A stretch of 37,066 nucleotides of DNA from H17-190 sp034435615 (GTDB lineage: Bacteria; Chloroflexota; Dehalococcoidia; SM23-28-2; HRBIN24): positions 1-37,066 of the forward strand of contig DAOTWZ010000041.1 of assembly GCA_034435615.1 (NCBI GenBank), read 5' to 3'. How positions within the stretch are numbered: position 1 is the first letter of the stretch; each line of letters opens with the position of its first letter. Shown here in pieces: positions 1-7,483 of this stretch. Made by a program: the position numbers and the translations under genes. The notes beneath the pieces are model-generated. The model saw only the letters and a list, made by a program, of their open reading frames with translations. It ran no database searches and was not told the DNA's origin.

Positions 1-810
1 GCTCAGGGGCCGGGGACGCCGGGAGGCCAGCCAGATACGCCGCAGCCCCCAGTCCACCAGGCCGGGCAGGAGGGCCCTGAGGCCCACCGCCAGGCGGTCG
101 CCAAAAGTGACGTAGACCTCCCGCCTCTCCCTCTCCACCGCCTCCAGCACCTTTCGCCCCACCAGGGAGGCCGGCACCCCCCGCAGCAGACGGGACGGCC
201 CCGGCAGGTGCAGCTCCTTGAGGGAATTCTCGCCGAAGGATGTGCCGGAGGTGTAGCCTGGCAGGACGGTGACGACCCGGATGCCGTCCTCCGCCAGCTC
301 CAGGCGTAAAGCGTCGGCCAGGGCAATGAGGCCAGCCTTGGTGGCTGAGTAGACGCCCCCGTAGGGCATGGCTATGCGCCCCGCCACCGAGGAGACGATG
401 ACGATGACCCCCCGCCTCTGCTCTCGCATGTGGGGGTAGACAGCCTGCACGGCATGCACCGTGCCGAAGAGGTTCACGTCCACCACGTGGCGCATGTTCG
501 CCAGCCGCCCCTGGGCGATGGAGGCCGTCAGCCCCACGCCGGCGTTGCTGACCAGCACGTCCACGCCGCCGAAGGCCTCCACCGTCCGCTCCACGGCGGC
601 CCGCACCTGCTCCGGCTCCCTCACGTCCGCCACCACCGGCAGCCGCCGGCCGGGCAGAGAGGCCAGCTCCTCCGCCAGCCGTTGCAGCGGCCCTTCCTCC
701 CGGGCCAGCAACGCCACATGGGCGCCCTCCCTGGCGAAGGCCACCGCCGTGGCCCGCCCTATGCCGCTGGACGCCCCCGTGACGAGAACCCGCGCTCCTC
801 GCACCTTCAT
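1..810 (-). CDS. SDR-family NAD(P)-dependent oxidoreductase (3' end outside window)
   Basis: Short-chain dehydrogenase/reductase with a Rossmann fold; it would oxidise or reduce a hydroxyl/carbonyl substrate with NAD(P)(H). The frame is open from ATG 808-810 to base 1 without a stop, so 270 codons are visible and the C-terminus is cut. Visible motifs are the cofactor loop TGASSGIG (residues 11-18), NAGVG (about 89-93), the catalytic Ser at 140/141 in VSSVAG and the YSATK catalytic Tyr154/Lys158. The start is supported by GGAGG seven bases upstream. It is divergent from hisS, with about 100 bases between the two starts. The substrate cannot be told; the long C-terminal part after residue 200 resembles the DltE/YqjQ-type classical SDRs. 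Family assignment is firm, role unknown. Confidence 0.9.
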   Translation of the reverse strand, partial: MKVRGARVLVTGASSGIGRATAVAFAREGAHVALLAREEGPLQRLAEELASLPGRRLPVVADVREPEQVRAAVERTVEAFGGVDVLVSNAGVGLTASIAQGRLANMRHVVDVNLFGTVHAVQAVYPHMREQRRGVIVIVSSVAGRIAMPYGGVYSATKAGLIALADALRLELAEDGIRVVTVLPGYTSGTSFGENSLKELHLPGPSRLLRGVPASLVGRKVLEAVERERREVYVTFGDRLAVGLRALLPGLVDWGLRRIWLASRRPRPLS

Positions 811-912
811 CGGTCTGCCTCCGCTTGGCAATCTCCTTTCCTTCATAGTATGCTCGGAGGAGAGGTCACAGGCGCCCTACCCTTCAGGCCAGAACAGGAC
901 AGTCCCGCTCTC

Positions 913-2175
913 ATGTCCCTGCGTTATCAGGCCCCCCGGGGCACCCAGGACATCCTGCCGGAGGAGCAGTCCTACTGGGACTACGTGCGGGAGACGGCGG
1001 CCCGCCTGGCCCGCCTCTTCGGCTACGGCCGCATCGACACCCCCATCTTCGAGCCGGCCGCCCTCTTCGTCCGCACCACCGGAGAGGCCACGGACATCGT
1101 CCAGAAGGAGATGTACCTGTTCCAGGATCGGGGAGGCCAGGAGCTGGCCCTGCGGCCGGAGGGCACCGCCCCCGTCTGCCGTGCCTACCTGGAGCATGGC
1201 CTCCACAACCGTCCCCAGCCGGTGCGGCTCTGGTACATCGCCCCCATCTTCCGCTACGACCGCCCCCAGGCGGGGCGCTACCGCCAGCACCACCAGTTCG
1301 GCGCCGAGGCGATAGGCGATGCCAGCCCCCTCCTGGACGCCGAGGTCATTGAGCTCCTCTGGCGGCTCTATCAGGAGCTGGGCCTCTCCGGGCTCACCCT
1401 GAACCTCAACAGCATAGGCGACAGGGCCTGCCGGCCCCGCTATCTGGAGGCGCTGCGAGAGTACTATCGCCCCCGTCTGGACGAGGTGTGCGAGGACTGC
1501 CGCGGCCGCTTCCAGCGCAACCCCCTGCGTCTCCTGGACTGCAAGCAGCCCCAGTGCCAGCCCGTCATCGCCGGCGCCCCCGCCATCACCGACTACCTCT
1601 GCCAGCCCTGCGCCGAGCACTTCGCCGCCCTGCGCTCTTACCTGGAGGCCCTGGGCATCCCCTACGAGCTGAACCCGCGGCTGGTGCGGGGGCTGGACTA
1701 CTACACCCGCACCGTCTTCGAGGTCTACCCCCCGGAGGAGGGTGCCCAGTCCGCTCTGGGCGGCGGCGGCCGCTACGATGGCCTCATCGAGGAGCTGGGC
1801 GGCCCGCCCACGCCGGCGGTGGGCTTCGGCACCGGGCTGGAGCGCATCATCCTCAACCTGAAGCGACAGGAGGTCCCCCTGCCCGGGTCCCCGGGGCTGG
1901 AGGTATACGTGGCCTGGCAGACCCCGGCCGCCCGCACCGCCGCCCTGCGGCTGGCCAGCCAGCTCCGCCGGGAGGGGGTGGCGGCCCTCGTCGCCAGCGG
2001 CGACCGCTCCCTCAAGTCTCAGATGCGCCAGGCCGATGCCCTGGGCGCCCGCTACGCCGTCATCATCGGCCAGCGTGAACTGGACGCCGGCACCGTCACC
2101 CTGCGCCGCCTGGCCGACAGCCACCAGACCATCCTGCCCCTGGACCAGCTCCTATCCCACCTGCGAGGGGCCTGA
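913..2175 (+). CDS. hisS: histidine--tRNA ligase
   Basis: Class II aminoacyl-tRNA synthetase that charges tRNA-His in the cytoplasm. The 420-residue length is normal. Class II motif 2 starts at FRYDRPQAGR (about 113-122). The HisRS-specific signature LVRGLDYYTRTVF is at 257-269, GGGGRYDG at 283-290 and motif 3 GFGTGLERI at 304-312. The C-terminal anticodon-binding domain follows from about 325. I chose ATG 913 (MSLRYQAPRGTQD) because HisRS alignments begin there. The frame is open much further upstream, but that sequence is the antisense of the SDR gene. A weak AGGA lies upstream. The gap 811-912 must carry divergent promoters; TTGGCA (825-830) and TAGTAT (846-851) are the best pair but only 15 bases apart. 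Confidence 0.97.
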   Translation: MSLRYQAPRGTQDILPEEQSYWDYVRETAARLARLFGYGRIDTPIFEPAALFVRTTGEATDIVQKEMYLFQDRGGQELALRPEGTAPVCRAYLEHGLHNRPQPVRLWYIAPIFRYDRPQAGRYRQHHQFGAEAIGDASPLLDAEVIELLWRLYQELGLSGLTLNLNSIGDRACRPRYLEALREYYRPRLDEVCEDCRGRFQRNPLRLLDCKQPQCQPVIAGAPAITDYLCQPCAEHFAALRSYLEALGIPYELNPRLVRGLDYYTRTVFEVYPPEEGAQSALGGGGRYDGLIEELGGPPTPAVGFGTGLERIILNLKRQEVPLPGSPGLEVYVAWQTPAARTAALRLASQLRREGVAALVASGDRSLKSQMRQADALGARYAVIIGQRELDAGTVTLRRLADSHQTILPLDQLLSHLRGA

Positions 2176-2183
2176 GCGGGTGC

Positions 2184-2189
2184 TATAAT
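2184..2189 (+). promoter_or_regulatory. extended -10 promoter for prfA
   Basis: A perfect TATAAT preceded by TGC (extended -10) lies just after the hisS stop. No good -35 box is visible at the usual distance, as expected for extended -10 promoters. It gives prfA-prmC a start independent of hisS, with a leader of about 45 bases. Confidence 0.55.
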
Positions 2190-2198
2190 CGCCTTGGA

Positions 2199-2217
2199 GG
2201 GGCCCCGCGGGGGCCCC
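2199..2217 (+). terminator. GC-rich hairpin in prfA leader / after hisS
   Basis: GGGGCCCC (2199-2206) is repeated at 2210-2217 around a GCG loop. Because the 8-mer is self-complementary, the two copies form an 8-bp hairpin. No T-tract follows, so it is either a weak hisS terminator or, given the TATAAT ten bases before it, a stem-loop at the very 5' end of the prfA mRNA. Confidence 0.4.
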
Positions 2218-2243
2218 ACAGTTCGCTATCGGCAAGGGAGACC

Positions 2244-3314
2244 ATGTGGGAGAAGCTGGAAGAGATAGAGCGGCGCTACGAGGAGCTGGCCCGCCAGATG
2301 GCACAGCCCGAAGTAGCCGCCGACTACGAACGCCTCCAGGCGCTGGCCAAGGAGCACGCCGCTCTGGAGAAGGTGGTCTCCCTCTACCGCCAGCACAAAG
2401 AGGCGAAGCGCCAGGCCGAGGAGGCCCGCGCCATCATCGCCGAGGGCTCCGACCCTGAGCTGGTCGCCCTGGCCAGGGAGGAGCTGGAGCGGGCCGAGGA
2501 GGAGCTGGAGCGGCTGGAGAAGGAGCTGCGCCTGGCCCTCCTCCCCAAGAGCCCCCTGGACGAGAAGGACGTCATCGTGGAGATACGGGCCGCCGCCGGG
2601 GGCGAGGAGGCCGCCCTCTTCGCCGCCGACCTCTTCCGCATGTACTCCCGCTACGCCGAGCGCCAGGGCTGGGAGGTGGAGGTCATAGACCGCAACCCCA
2701 GCGACCTGGGCGGCTTCAAGGAGATCATCTTCGAGGTGCGGGGCAAGGGCGCCTACTCCCGCCTCAAGTATGAGAGCGGCGTCCACCGCGTCCAGCGGGT
2801 CCCGGTGACGGAGGCGGGCGGCCGCATCCACACCTCCACCGCCACCGTGGCCGTCCTCCCGGAGCCGGACGAGGTGGACCTCCACGTGGACGAGAAAGAC
2901 CTGCGCATCGACGTCTTCGGCGCCAGCGGCCACGGCGGCCAGCACGTCCAGAAGAACGCCACCGCCGTCCGCATCACCCACATCCCCACCGGCATCGTGG
3001 TGGTCTGCCAGGACGAGCGCTCCCAGACCCGCAACCGCCAGCGGGCCATGCAGGTGCTGCGGGCCCGGCTCCTGGACCTGGAGCGTCGCCGCCAGCAGGA
3101 GCAGATAGAGGCCACCCGCCGCGCCCAGGTGGGCACGGGCGAGCGGGCGGAGAAGATCCGCACCTACAACTTCCCCCAGGACCGGGTCACCGACCACCGC
3201 ATCGGCCTGACCCTGCACAACCTGGAGGCCATCCTGGACGGGGAGCTGGACGCCATCATCGACGCCCTCCAGGAGCACGAGCAGTCCCGGCTCCTGGAGG
3301 AGCAGCGAGTCTAG
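2244..3314 (+). CDS. prfA: peptide chain release factor 1
   Basis: Class I release factor; it recognises UAA/UAG on the ribosome and triggers hydrolysis of peptidyl-tRNA. The length of 356 residues is typical. A coiled-coil N-terminal domain (1-105) is followed by the GGEEAALFAADLF segment. The codon-recognition tripeptide is PVT (187-189, the RF1-type PxT) and the catalytic GGQ is at 231-233 in GHGGQHVQKNAT. ATG 2244 has AAGGGAG just upstream. The next gene, prmC, encodes the enzyme that methylates the Gln of this GGQ, which is a classic pairing. PVT rather than SPF excludes RF2. Confidence 0.97.
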   Translation: MWEKLEEIERRYEELARQMAQPEVAADYERLQALAKEHAALEKVVSLYRQHKEAKRQAEEARAIIAEGSDPELVALAREELERAEEELERLEKELRLALLPKSPLDEKDVIVEIRAAAGGEEAALFAADLFRMYSRYAERQGWEVEVIDRNPSDLGGFKEIIFEVRGKGAYSRLKYESGVHRVQRVPVTEAGGRIHTSTATVAVLPEPDEVDLHVDEKDLRIDVFGASGHGGQHVQKNATAVRITHIPTGIVVVCQDERSQTRNRQRAMQVLRARLLDLERRRQQEQIEATRRAQVGTGERAEKIRTYNFPQDRVTDHRIGLTLHNLEAILDGELDAIIDALQEHEQSRLLEEQRV

Positions 3315-3341
3315 CCGGGGCCCGGGCCCGGGGCGCCACCC

Positions 3342-4199
3342 ATGGCTCGTCACCTCACGGTGAGGGAGGCGCTGCGCCAGGCCGCTCGCTACCTCGCCCC
3401 TCGCAGCGGCGACGAGGCCCACCTGGAGGCTGAGCTCCTCCTCTGCCACGTCCTGGGGCTGGACCGCGCCCGTCTCTACCAGCGCCTGCCGGACCCCCTG
3501 CCGGCCGGGGCGGCCCGGCGCTACGATGAGCTGCTGCGGCGTCGTCTGGCGGGGGAGCCGCTGGCCTACATCCTGGGCCGTCGGGAGTTCTTCGGCCTGG
3601 AGCTGGAGGTGGGGCCGGCCGTCCTCGTTCCCCGGCCGGAGACGGAGCTTCTGGTGGAGCTGGCCCTGTCCTGGCTGGCGTCCCGCCCGGCCGCCCGCTG
3701 GGCCATGGACGTGGGCACCGGCTGCGGCGCCATCGCCCTGGCCCTGGCCGCCCACGCCCCGGCTGGACTCGGCATCGTGGCCAGCGACATATCGGGCGAG
3801 GCGCTGGCGCTGGCCCGCCGCAACGCACTGCGTCTGGGCCTCGCTGACCGTCTCCACCTCGTCCAGGCCGACCTCCTGGGCCCGGTGCGGGGGCCCCTGG
3901 ACCTCCTGGTGGCCAACCTCCCCTACGTGCCGACGGCGGAGCTGGCGGCTGCCCCGCCGGAGGTGAGGCGGGAGCCCCGCATCGCCCTGGACGGCGGGCC
4001 GGACGGCCTGCGGGTAGTGGCCCGACTCCTGGAGCAGGCCCCCGCCTGCATGGCACCGGGAGGCCTCCTCTTGCTGGAGATAGCCCCCGACCAGGCGGAG
4101 GCCGCCAGCGCCCTGGCCCGGCTCGCCTTCCCCGGCGCTCGCCCGTCCCTCCACCGAGACCTTTCGGGGGCGGTGCGCGCCCTCTCCCTGGAGACATAG
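3342..4199 (+). CDS. prmC: peptide chain release factor N5-glutamine methyltransferase
   Basis: SAM-dependent methyltransferase that modifies the GGQ glutamine of release factors. It has 285 residues with a helical N-terminal domain (1-75). The link region carries FFGLELEVGPAVLVPRPETE, the SAM-binding glycine loop is DVGTGCGAIALA (about 123-134), and the substrate-Gln motif appears as NLPY (192-195) instead of the common NPPY. It lies 27 bases after prfA in a GC palindrome-rich spacer (CCCGGGCCCGGG) and is probably cotranscribed. No good ribosome binding site is visible before ATG 3342. NLPY occurs in some bacterial PrmC proteins, so it need not mean loss of function. Confidence 0.95.
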   Translation: MARHLTVREALRQAARYLAPRSGDEAHLEAELLLCHVLGLDRARLYQRLPDPLPAGAARRYDELLRRRLAGEPLAYILGRREFFGLELEVGPAVLVPRPETELLVELALSWLASRPAARWAMDVGTGCGAIALALAAHAPAGLGIVASDISGEALALARRNALRLGLADRLHLVQADLLGPVRGPLDLLVANLPYVPTAELAAAPPEVRREPRIALDGGPDGLRVVARLLEQAPACMAPGGLLLLEIAPDQAEAASALARLAFPGARPSLHRDLSGAVRALSLET

Positions 4200-4211
4200 G
4201 GCTCCCCAGCC

Positions 4212-4239
4212 TTGACAAAGAGTGGACAGGGCCTATCAT
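4212..4239 (+). promoter_or_regulatory. promoter for SnoaL-like gene
   Basis: Consensus TTGACA (4212-4217), a 16-base spacer and TATCAT (4234-4239). The first in-frame ATG (4238) lies inside the -10 box, which argues that translation starts at 4289 instead. Confidence 0.7.
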
Positions 4240-4288
4240 GAAGGCGCTGCTCGGCCCGGGCAGCCAGACCAGCGACAGGAGGCAGGCG

Positions 4289-4804
4289 ATGACGCGGGGA
4301 GTCGCTCAGGAGGCCGCCCTGCAGGAGCTGCTCGACCGCCAGGCCATCTACGACTGCCTGGTGCGCTACTGCCGGGGCATAGACCGCTGCGATGCCGAGC
4401 TGGTGCGTTCCGTCTACCACCCGGACGCCTACGACGACCACGGCCCCTTCTTCCGCGGCAGCGGCTACGAGTTCGCCGACAAGGTGGTGGGAATGCTCCA
4501 GCGCTACAAGTGCACCACCCATTTCATCGGCAACCACCGGGTGGAGCTGGACGGCGACGTGGCCTACGCCGAGACCTACGTCATCGCCTACCACCGCTTC
4601 CAGCGGCGGGACGGCAGGGAATACGATTTCGTCTTCGCCGGCCGCTACATCGACCGTTTCGAGCGACGGGACGGCGAGTGGAAGATCGCCCACCGCGTGG
4701 TGACGCACGACTGGAACCGCATCGACCCGGTGGGGGAGACCTGGGACCCCCGGGACATGACGCCCGGCCTGCGCTCCCGGGAGGACGCCGTCTACCGTCG
4801 CTAG
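4289..4804 (+). CDS. SnoaL_4 / NTF2-like nuclear-transport-factor fold protein
   Basis: A 171-residue protein of the SnoaL-like (NTF2 cone-fold) superfamily, found among polyketide cyclases, scytalone-dehydratase-like enzymes and small subunits of ring-hydroxylating dioxygenases. Family hallmarks are the N-terminal helix with RQAIYDCLVRYCRGIDRCD, the VYHPDAYDDHGPF segment and the C-terminal GRYIDRFERRDGEWKIAHR strands. The start ATG 4289 has AGGAGG (4277-4282) six bases upstream; the earlier in-frame ATG overlaps the promoter -10 box. It is monocistronic and convergent with the CitE-like gene, with only four bases between stops. The substrate is unknown; proximity to the acyl-CoA operon suggests a dehydratase or isomerase role, which is inference only. 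Confidence 0.85.
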   Translation: MTRGVAQEAALQELLDRQAIYDCLVRYCRGIDRCDAELVRSVYHPDAYDDHGPFFRGSGYEFADKVVGMLQRYKCTTHFIGNHRVELDGDVAYAETYVIAYHRFQRRDGREYDFVFAGRYIDRFERRDGEWKIAHRVVTHDWNRIDPVGETWDPRDMTPGLRSREDAVYRR

Positions 4805-4808
4805 GGGC

Positions 4809-5708
4809 TCAGGGGCGAGAGCTGGCCTCTATGGCCTCCGCCTTGGCCAGGGTGTTCTGCATGATGCGGATAGTGGCGGCGTCTATGAGGCGGCCGTCCA
4901 CGGCGATGGCCCCCACCCCCTCCCGCTGGGCCTGCTCGTAAGCGTCCACGATCTTACGGGCCAGGGCCATCTCCTGCTCCGTGGGGGAGTAGACCTCGTT
5001 GGCGATGTCTATCTGGCTGGGATGGATGGCCCACTTCCCCACGAAGCCCAGGATGCGGGCCAGGGTGGCCTCCCGACGGTAGCCCTCCGGGTCACGAAAG
5101 TCGGCGTAGGGGCCGTCTATGGCGTCGATGCCGGCCAGGCGGGCGGCCACCACCACCTGGTTGCGGGCGTAGTGCCAGATATCGCCCGGGTACTCCCTGA
5201 CCCGGTCTATGATGATCCCCTGAGAGGCGGAGTAGTCGCCGAAGCCCAGGATGAGGGCCTCCAGGCGGGGGCTGGAGCGGGCGATCTCCACCACGTTCAC
5301 CAGCGCCTCCACGTCCTCGATGATGGCCTCTAGGCCGATGCGGCGTTCCGTCTTCAGCTTGGCCTCTATCTGGGACAGGAGGACGTCCACCCAGCGGACG
5401 TCGGCCGCTGTCTTCACCTTGGGGATGATGAGGACGTCCAGGCGACGGTGTCCACCCTCTACCACCTGAATGACGTCCTCATAGGCCCACTCCGTGTCCA
5501 GGCCGTTGATGCGCACGCCGACGGTCTTCTTGCCCCAGTCCAGCTCCTGGAGGGCGGCCACCACCTTGGCGCGGGCGGCCACCTTCTCGGAGGGGGCTAC
5601 TGCGTCCTCCAGGTCCAGGAAGACCAGGTCGGCGTTGCTCTCGGCCGCCTTCTGGATCATCCGCTCGTTGCTGCCCGGGGTGGATAGCTCGGAGCGACGC
5701 AGACGCAT
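4809..5708 (-). CDS. HpcH/HpaI aldolase family, CitE-like acyl-CoA lyase
   Basis: CitE-type lyase with a TIM barrel, 299 residues. The family cleaves citryl-, malyl- or citramalyl-CoA thioesters, typically with Mg2+. Seen here: STPGSNERMIQKA near the N-terminus, the metal-site region DLEDAVAP (about 32-39), the Arg in RINGLDTEW (about 64-72) and the acidic LEAIIEDVEAL strand. AGGAGG lies eight bases before ATG 5706-5708. It is the last gene of the minus-strand operon led by prpD, 13 bases after a CoA-transferase. With the CoA-transferase and MaoC proteins, the best guess is (S)-citramalyl-CoA lyase, giving acetyl-CoA and pyruvate; malyl-CoA or beta-methylmalyl-CoA lyase is the alternative. 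Family is certain, substrate inferred. Confidence 0.85.
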   Translation of the reverse strand: MRLRRSELSTPGSNERMIQKAAESNADLVFLDLEDAVAPSEKVAARAKVVAALQELDWGKKTVGVRINGLDTEWAYEDVIQVVEGGHRRLDVLIIPKVKTAADVRWVDVLLSQIEAKLKTERRIGLEAIIEDVEALVNVVEIARSSPRLEALILGFGDYSASQGIIIDRVREYPGDIWHYARNQVVVAARLAGIDAIDGPYADFRDPEGYRREATLARILGFVGKWAIHPSQIDIANEVYSPTEQEMALARKIVDAYEQAQREGVGAIAVDGRLIDAATIRIMQNTLAKAEAIEASSRP

Positions 5709-5721
5709 GATGCCAACCTCC

Positions 5722-6954
5722 TCAGCCAGCCAGTCGGGGGAGCTTTACGATGCCGGCCCGCTCCAGGGCCTCTATCTCCTCATCGCTGTAGCCCAGCTCT
5801 CGCAGGACGGGCCGGGTGTGCTCGCCCAGCAGGGGGGCGCGGGTCCGCACCTTCCCCGGGGTCTCCGTCAGCTTGATGGGGACGCCCACGATGGTGGTGG
5901 GGCTGGGGACGCCGGGGTGCTCCACCTGGACCAGCATCTCCCGGCGGGCCATGTGCTCGTCCTGGAAGATGTCCTCCACGGTGTTGACGGGCCCGCAGGG
6001 GACTATGCCCCCCAGGGCCTGGACCACCTCCCGCTTCGTCCTGGCACTGGTCCAGGCGGTTATGGCCTCCCGCACGCGCTCCCGCTGGCGGGAGCGGGCG
6101 TGGCCGCCCGCCAGCTCAGGGTCCTGCGCCAGGTCGGGCCGGCCCATCGCTTCGCAGAGGCGCTGCCACTGGCGCTCAGTGGGGGCAGCGATGGTCACCC
6201 AGCCGTCCCGCGTGGGGAAGGTATCGAAGGGATAGGTAAAGGGGTGATGGTTCCCCTCCGGCCCGGGGACGAGCCCCAGGTAGGAGTGCTGCCAGACTAT
6301 GCGCTCGCACAGGGCGAGGATGGCATCGTACATGGCCACGTCCAGGAACTGGCCCTGCCCCGTCTCCCGGGCGTGGAGGATGGCGGCCAGCAGTCCCAGG
6401 GCCATGAGGGTGCCGGGGAAGATGTCGCCGATGCCCGGCCCCACCTTGGTGGGCTGCCCCGGCCCCGGGCCGGTGATGCCCATCAGTCCCCCCATGGCCT
6501 GGGCGACGATGTCGAAGCAGGGCCATTCGGCGTAGGGGCTGCGGCCGGTGCGGGGGTCGCCGAAGCCCCGCACGCAGCCGTAGACCAGGCGCGGGTTCTC
6601 CTCCCGCAGCGCCTCATAGGAGAGGCCCAGCCGCTCCATGACGCCGGGCCGGAAGTTCTCCACCAGGGCGTCGGCGGTGCGGACGAGGCGACGCACTATC
6701 TCCTGGGCCTCCGGCCGGCGCAGGTCCAGGGCCAGCCCCTTCTTGTTGCGGTTGATGCTCTGGAAGTAGCCGCCGTAGTCCCGCAGGCGGTCCTCCGGGT
6801 GGTAGCCGCCGCTCTTGCGGATCAGGTCGCCCTCCAGGGGCTCGATCTTGATGACTTCGGCGCCCAGGTCGGCCAGGAGCATGGTGCAGAAGGGGCCGGC
6901 CAGCATCTGGGTAAGGTCTATGATCCTCACGCCGGCCAGCGGCCCCTCCTTCAT
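5722..6954 (-). CDS. CaiB/BaiF (family III) CoA-transferase, copy 1
   Basis: Family III CoA-transferase, 410 residues; it moves CoA from an acyl-CoA to a carboxylic acid through an aspartyl anhydride. The N-terminal signature LAGPFCTMLLADLGAEVIK and ENFRPGVMERLGL are intact. The catalytic Asp is present in VGPGIGDIFPG, 21 residues before TGQG as in formyl-CoA transferase. ATG 6952-6954 has GGGAGG upstream. It lies between a MaoC gene (40-base gap) and the CitE-like lyase (13 bases) in one operon. That context suggests a dicarboxylate acceptor such as itaconate or mesaconate with succinyl-CoA as donor, as for Ict or Mct. The acceptor is inferred. Confidence 0.9.
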   Translation of the reverse strand: MKEGPLAGVRIIDLTQMLAGPFCTMLLADLGAEVIKIEPLEGDLIRKSGGYHPEDRLRDYGGYFQSINRNKKGLALDLRRPEAQEIVRRLVRTADALVENFRPGVMERLGLSYEALREENPRLVYGCVRGFGDPRTGRSPYAEWPCFDIVAQAMGGLMGITGPGPGQPTKVGPGIGDIFPGTLMALGLLAAILHARETGQGQFLDVAMYDAILALCERIVWQHSYLGLVPGPEGNHHPFTYPFDTFPTRDGWVTIAAPTERQWQRLCEAMGRPDLAQDPELAGGHARSRQRERVREAITAWTSARTKREVVQALGGIVPCGPVNTVEDIFQDEHMARREMLVQVEHPGVPSPTTIVGVPIKLTETPGKVRTRAPLLGEHTRPVLRELGYSDEEIEALERAGIVKLPRLAG

Positions 6955-6994
6955 GGTCGCACCTCCCGCTCGTCCCGCCGCGGGTCGCCTCCCG

Positions 6995-7483
6995 TCATGA
7001 CTGCGGCCCCCAGTGGCTGCGCCGCTTGATGAGGGCCCGCCGCTCCCCCTCGAACACCACCTTCCCCTCCTGGTTCACGCCCCAGTGGCGGAAGACCACC
7101 TCGCCGGCGTCTGGCCGCTCGCTCTCACGCTTCTCCAGCACCTCGGTGAAGGCGTAAAGGGTATCGCCGTGGAAGACAGGGGCGCGGAAGCGGATCTTGT
7201 CCAGGCCCAGCTCGGCCAGGGCGTTCTCCCCGGTGTCCTGCATGGCCAGGCCGATGACGATGGAAAGGGTGACGCCGCCGAAGACGATGCGTCTCCCCAG
7301 GGGGGTCTTGGCCATGCGGTCCTCGTTGAAGTGGCCCTGGGCGGTGTTCATCACCAGGTTGGTGATGAGAACGTTGTCCATCTCCGTGACCGTCTTGCCG
7401 CGGGCGTGCTCGTAGACGTCGCCCACCTGGAAGTCCTCGAAGTAGTTGTTGGGGCTGGTGAGACGGTGCCACTGGCCGGTCAT
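6995..7483 (-). CDS. MaoC-like (R)-hydratase, hot-dog fold, copy 1
   Basis: Single hot-dog domain protein of 162 residues in the MaoC dehydratase family, which hydrates enoyl-CoA or dehydrates 3-hydroxyacyl-CoA. It starts with NYFEDFQVGDVYEH. The active-site stretch reads N46-TAQG-H51 where canonical MaoC hydratases have D-x4-H, so His is kept but Asp is replaced by Asn. ATG 7481-7483 shares one base with the TGA of the acyl-CoA dehydrogenase gene (TGATG), which implies translational coupling. The frame runs open upstream through the dehydrogenase gene, but that is antiframe sequence. The likely partner is the second MaoC (8637-9128). Itaconyl-CoA or mesaconyl-CoA hydratase is the inferred role. 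Confidence 0.85.
   Translation of the reverse strand: MTGQWHRLTSPNNYFEDFQVGDVYEHARGKTVTEMDNVLITNLVMNTAQGHFNEDRMAKTPLGRRIVFGGVTLSIVIGLAMQDTGENALAELGLDKIRFRAPVFHGDTLYAFTEVLEKRESERPDAGEVVFRHWGVNQEGKVVFEGERRALIKRRSHWGPQS

Noticed and set aside
430..912. Upstream extension of the hisS frame
   Set aside because: The extra 161 codons are antisense to the SDR gene; HisRS alignments start at MSLRYQAPRGTQD.
2226..4154. 642-codon open frame on the minus strand opposite prfA and prmC
   Set aside because: It is the antisense frame of two unmistakable genes; third-position GC in coding DNA keeps the opposite frame open. The protein is low-complexity and matches no family I know.
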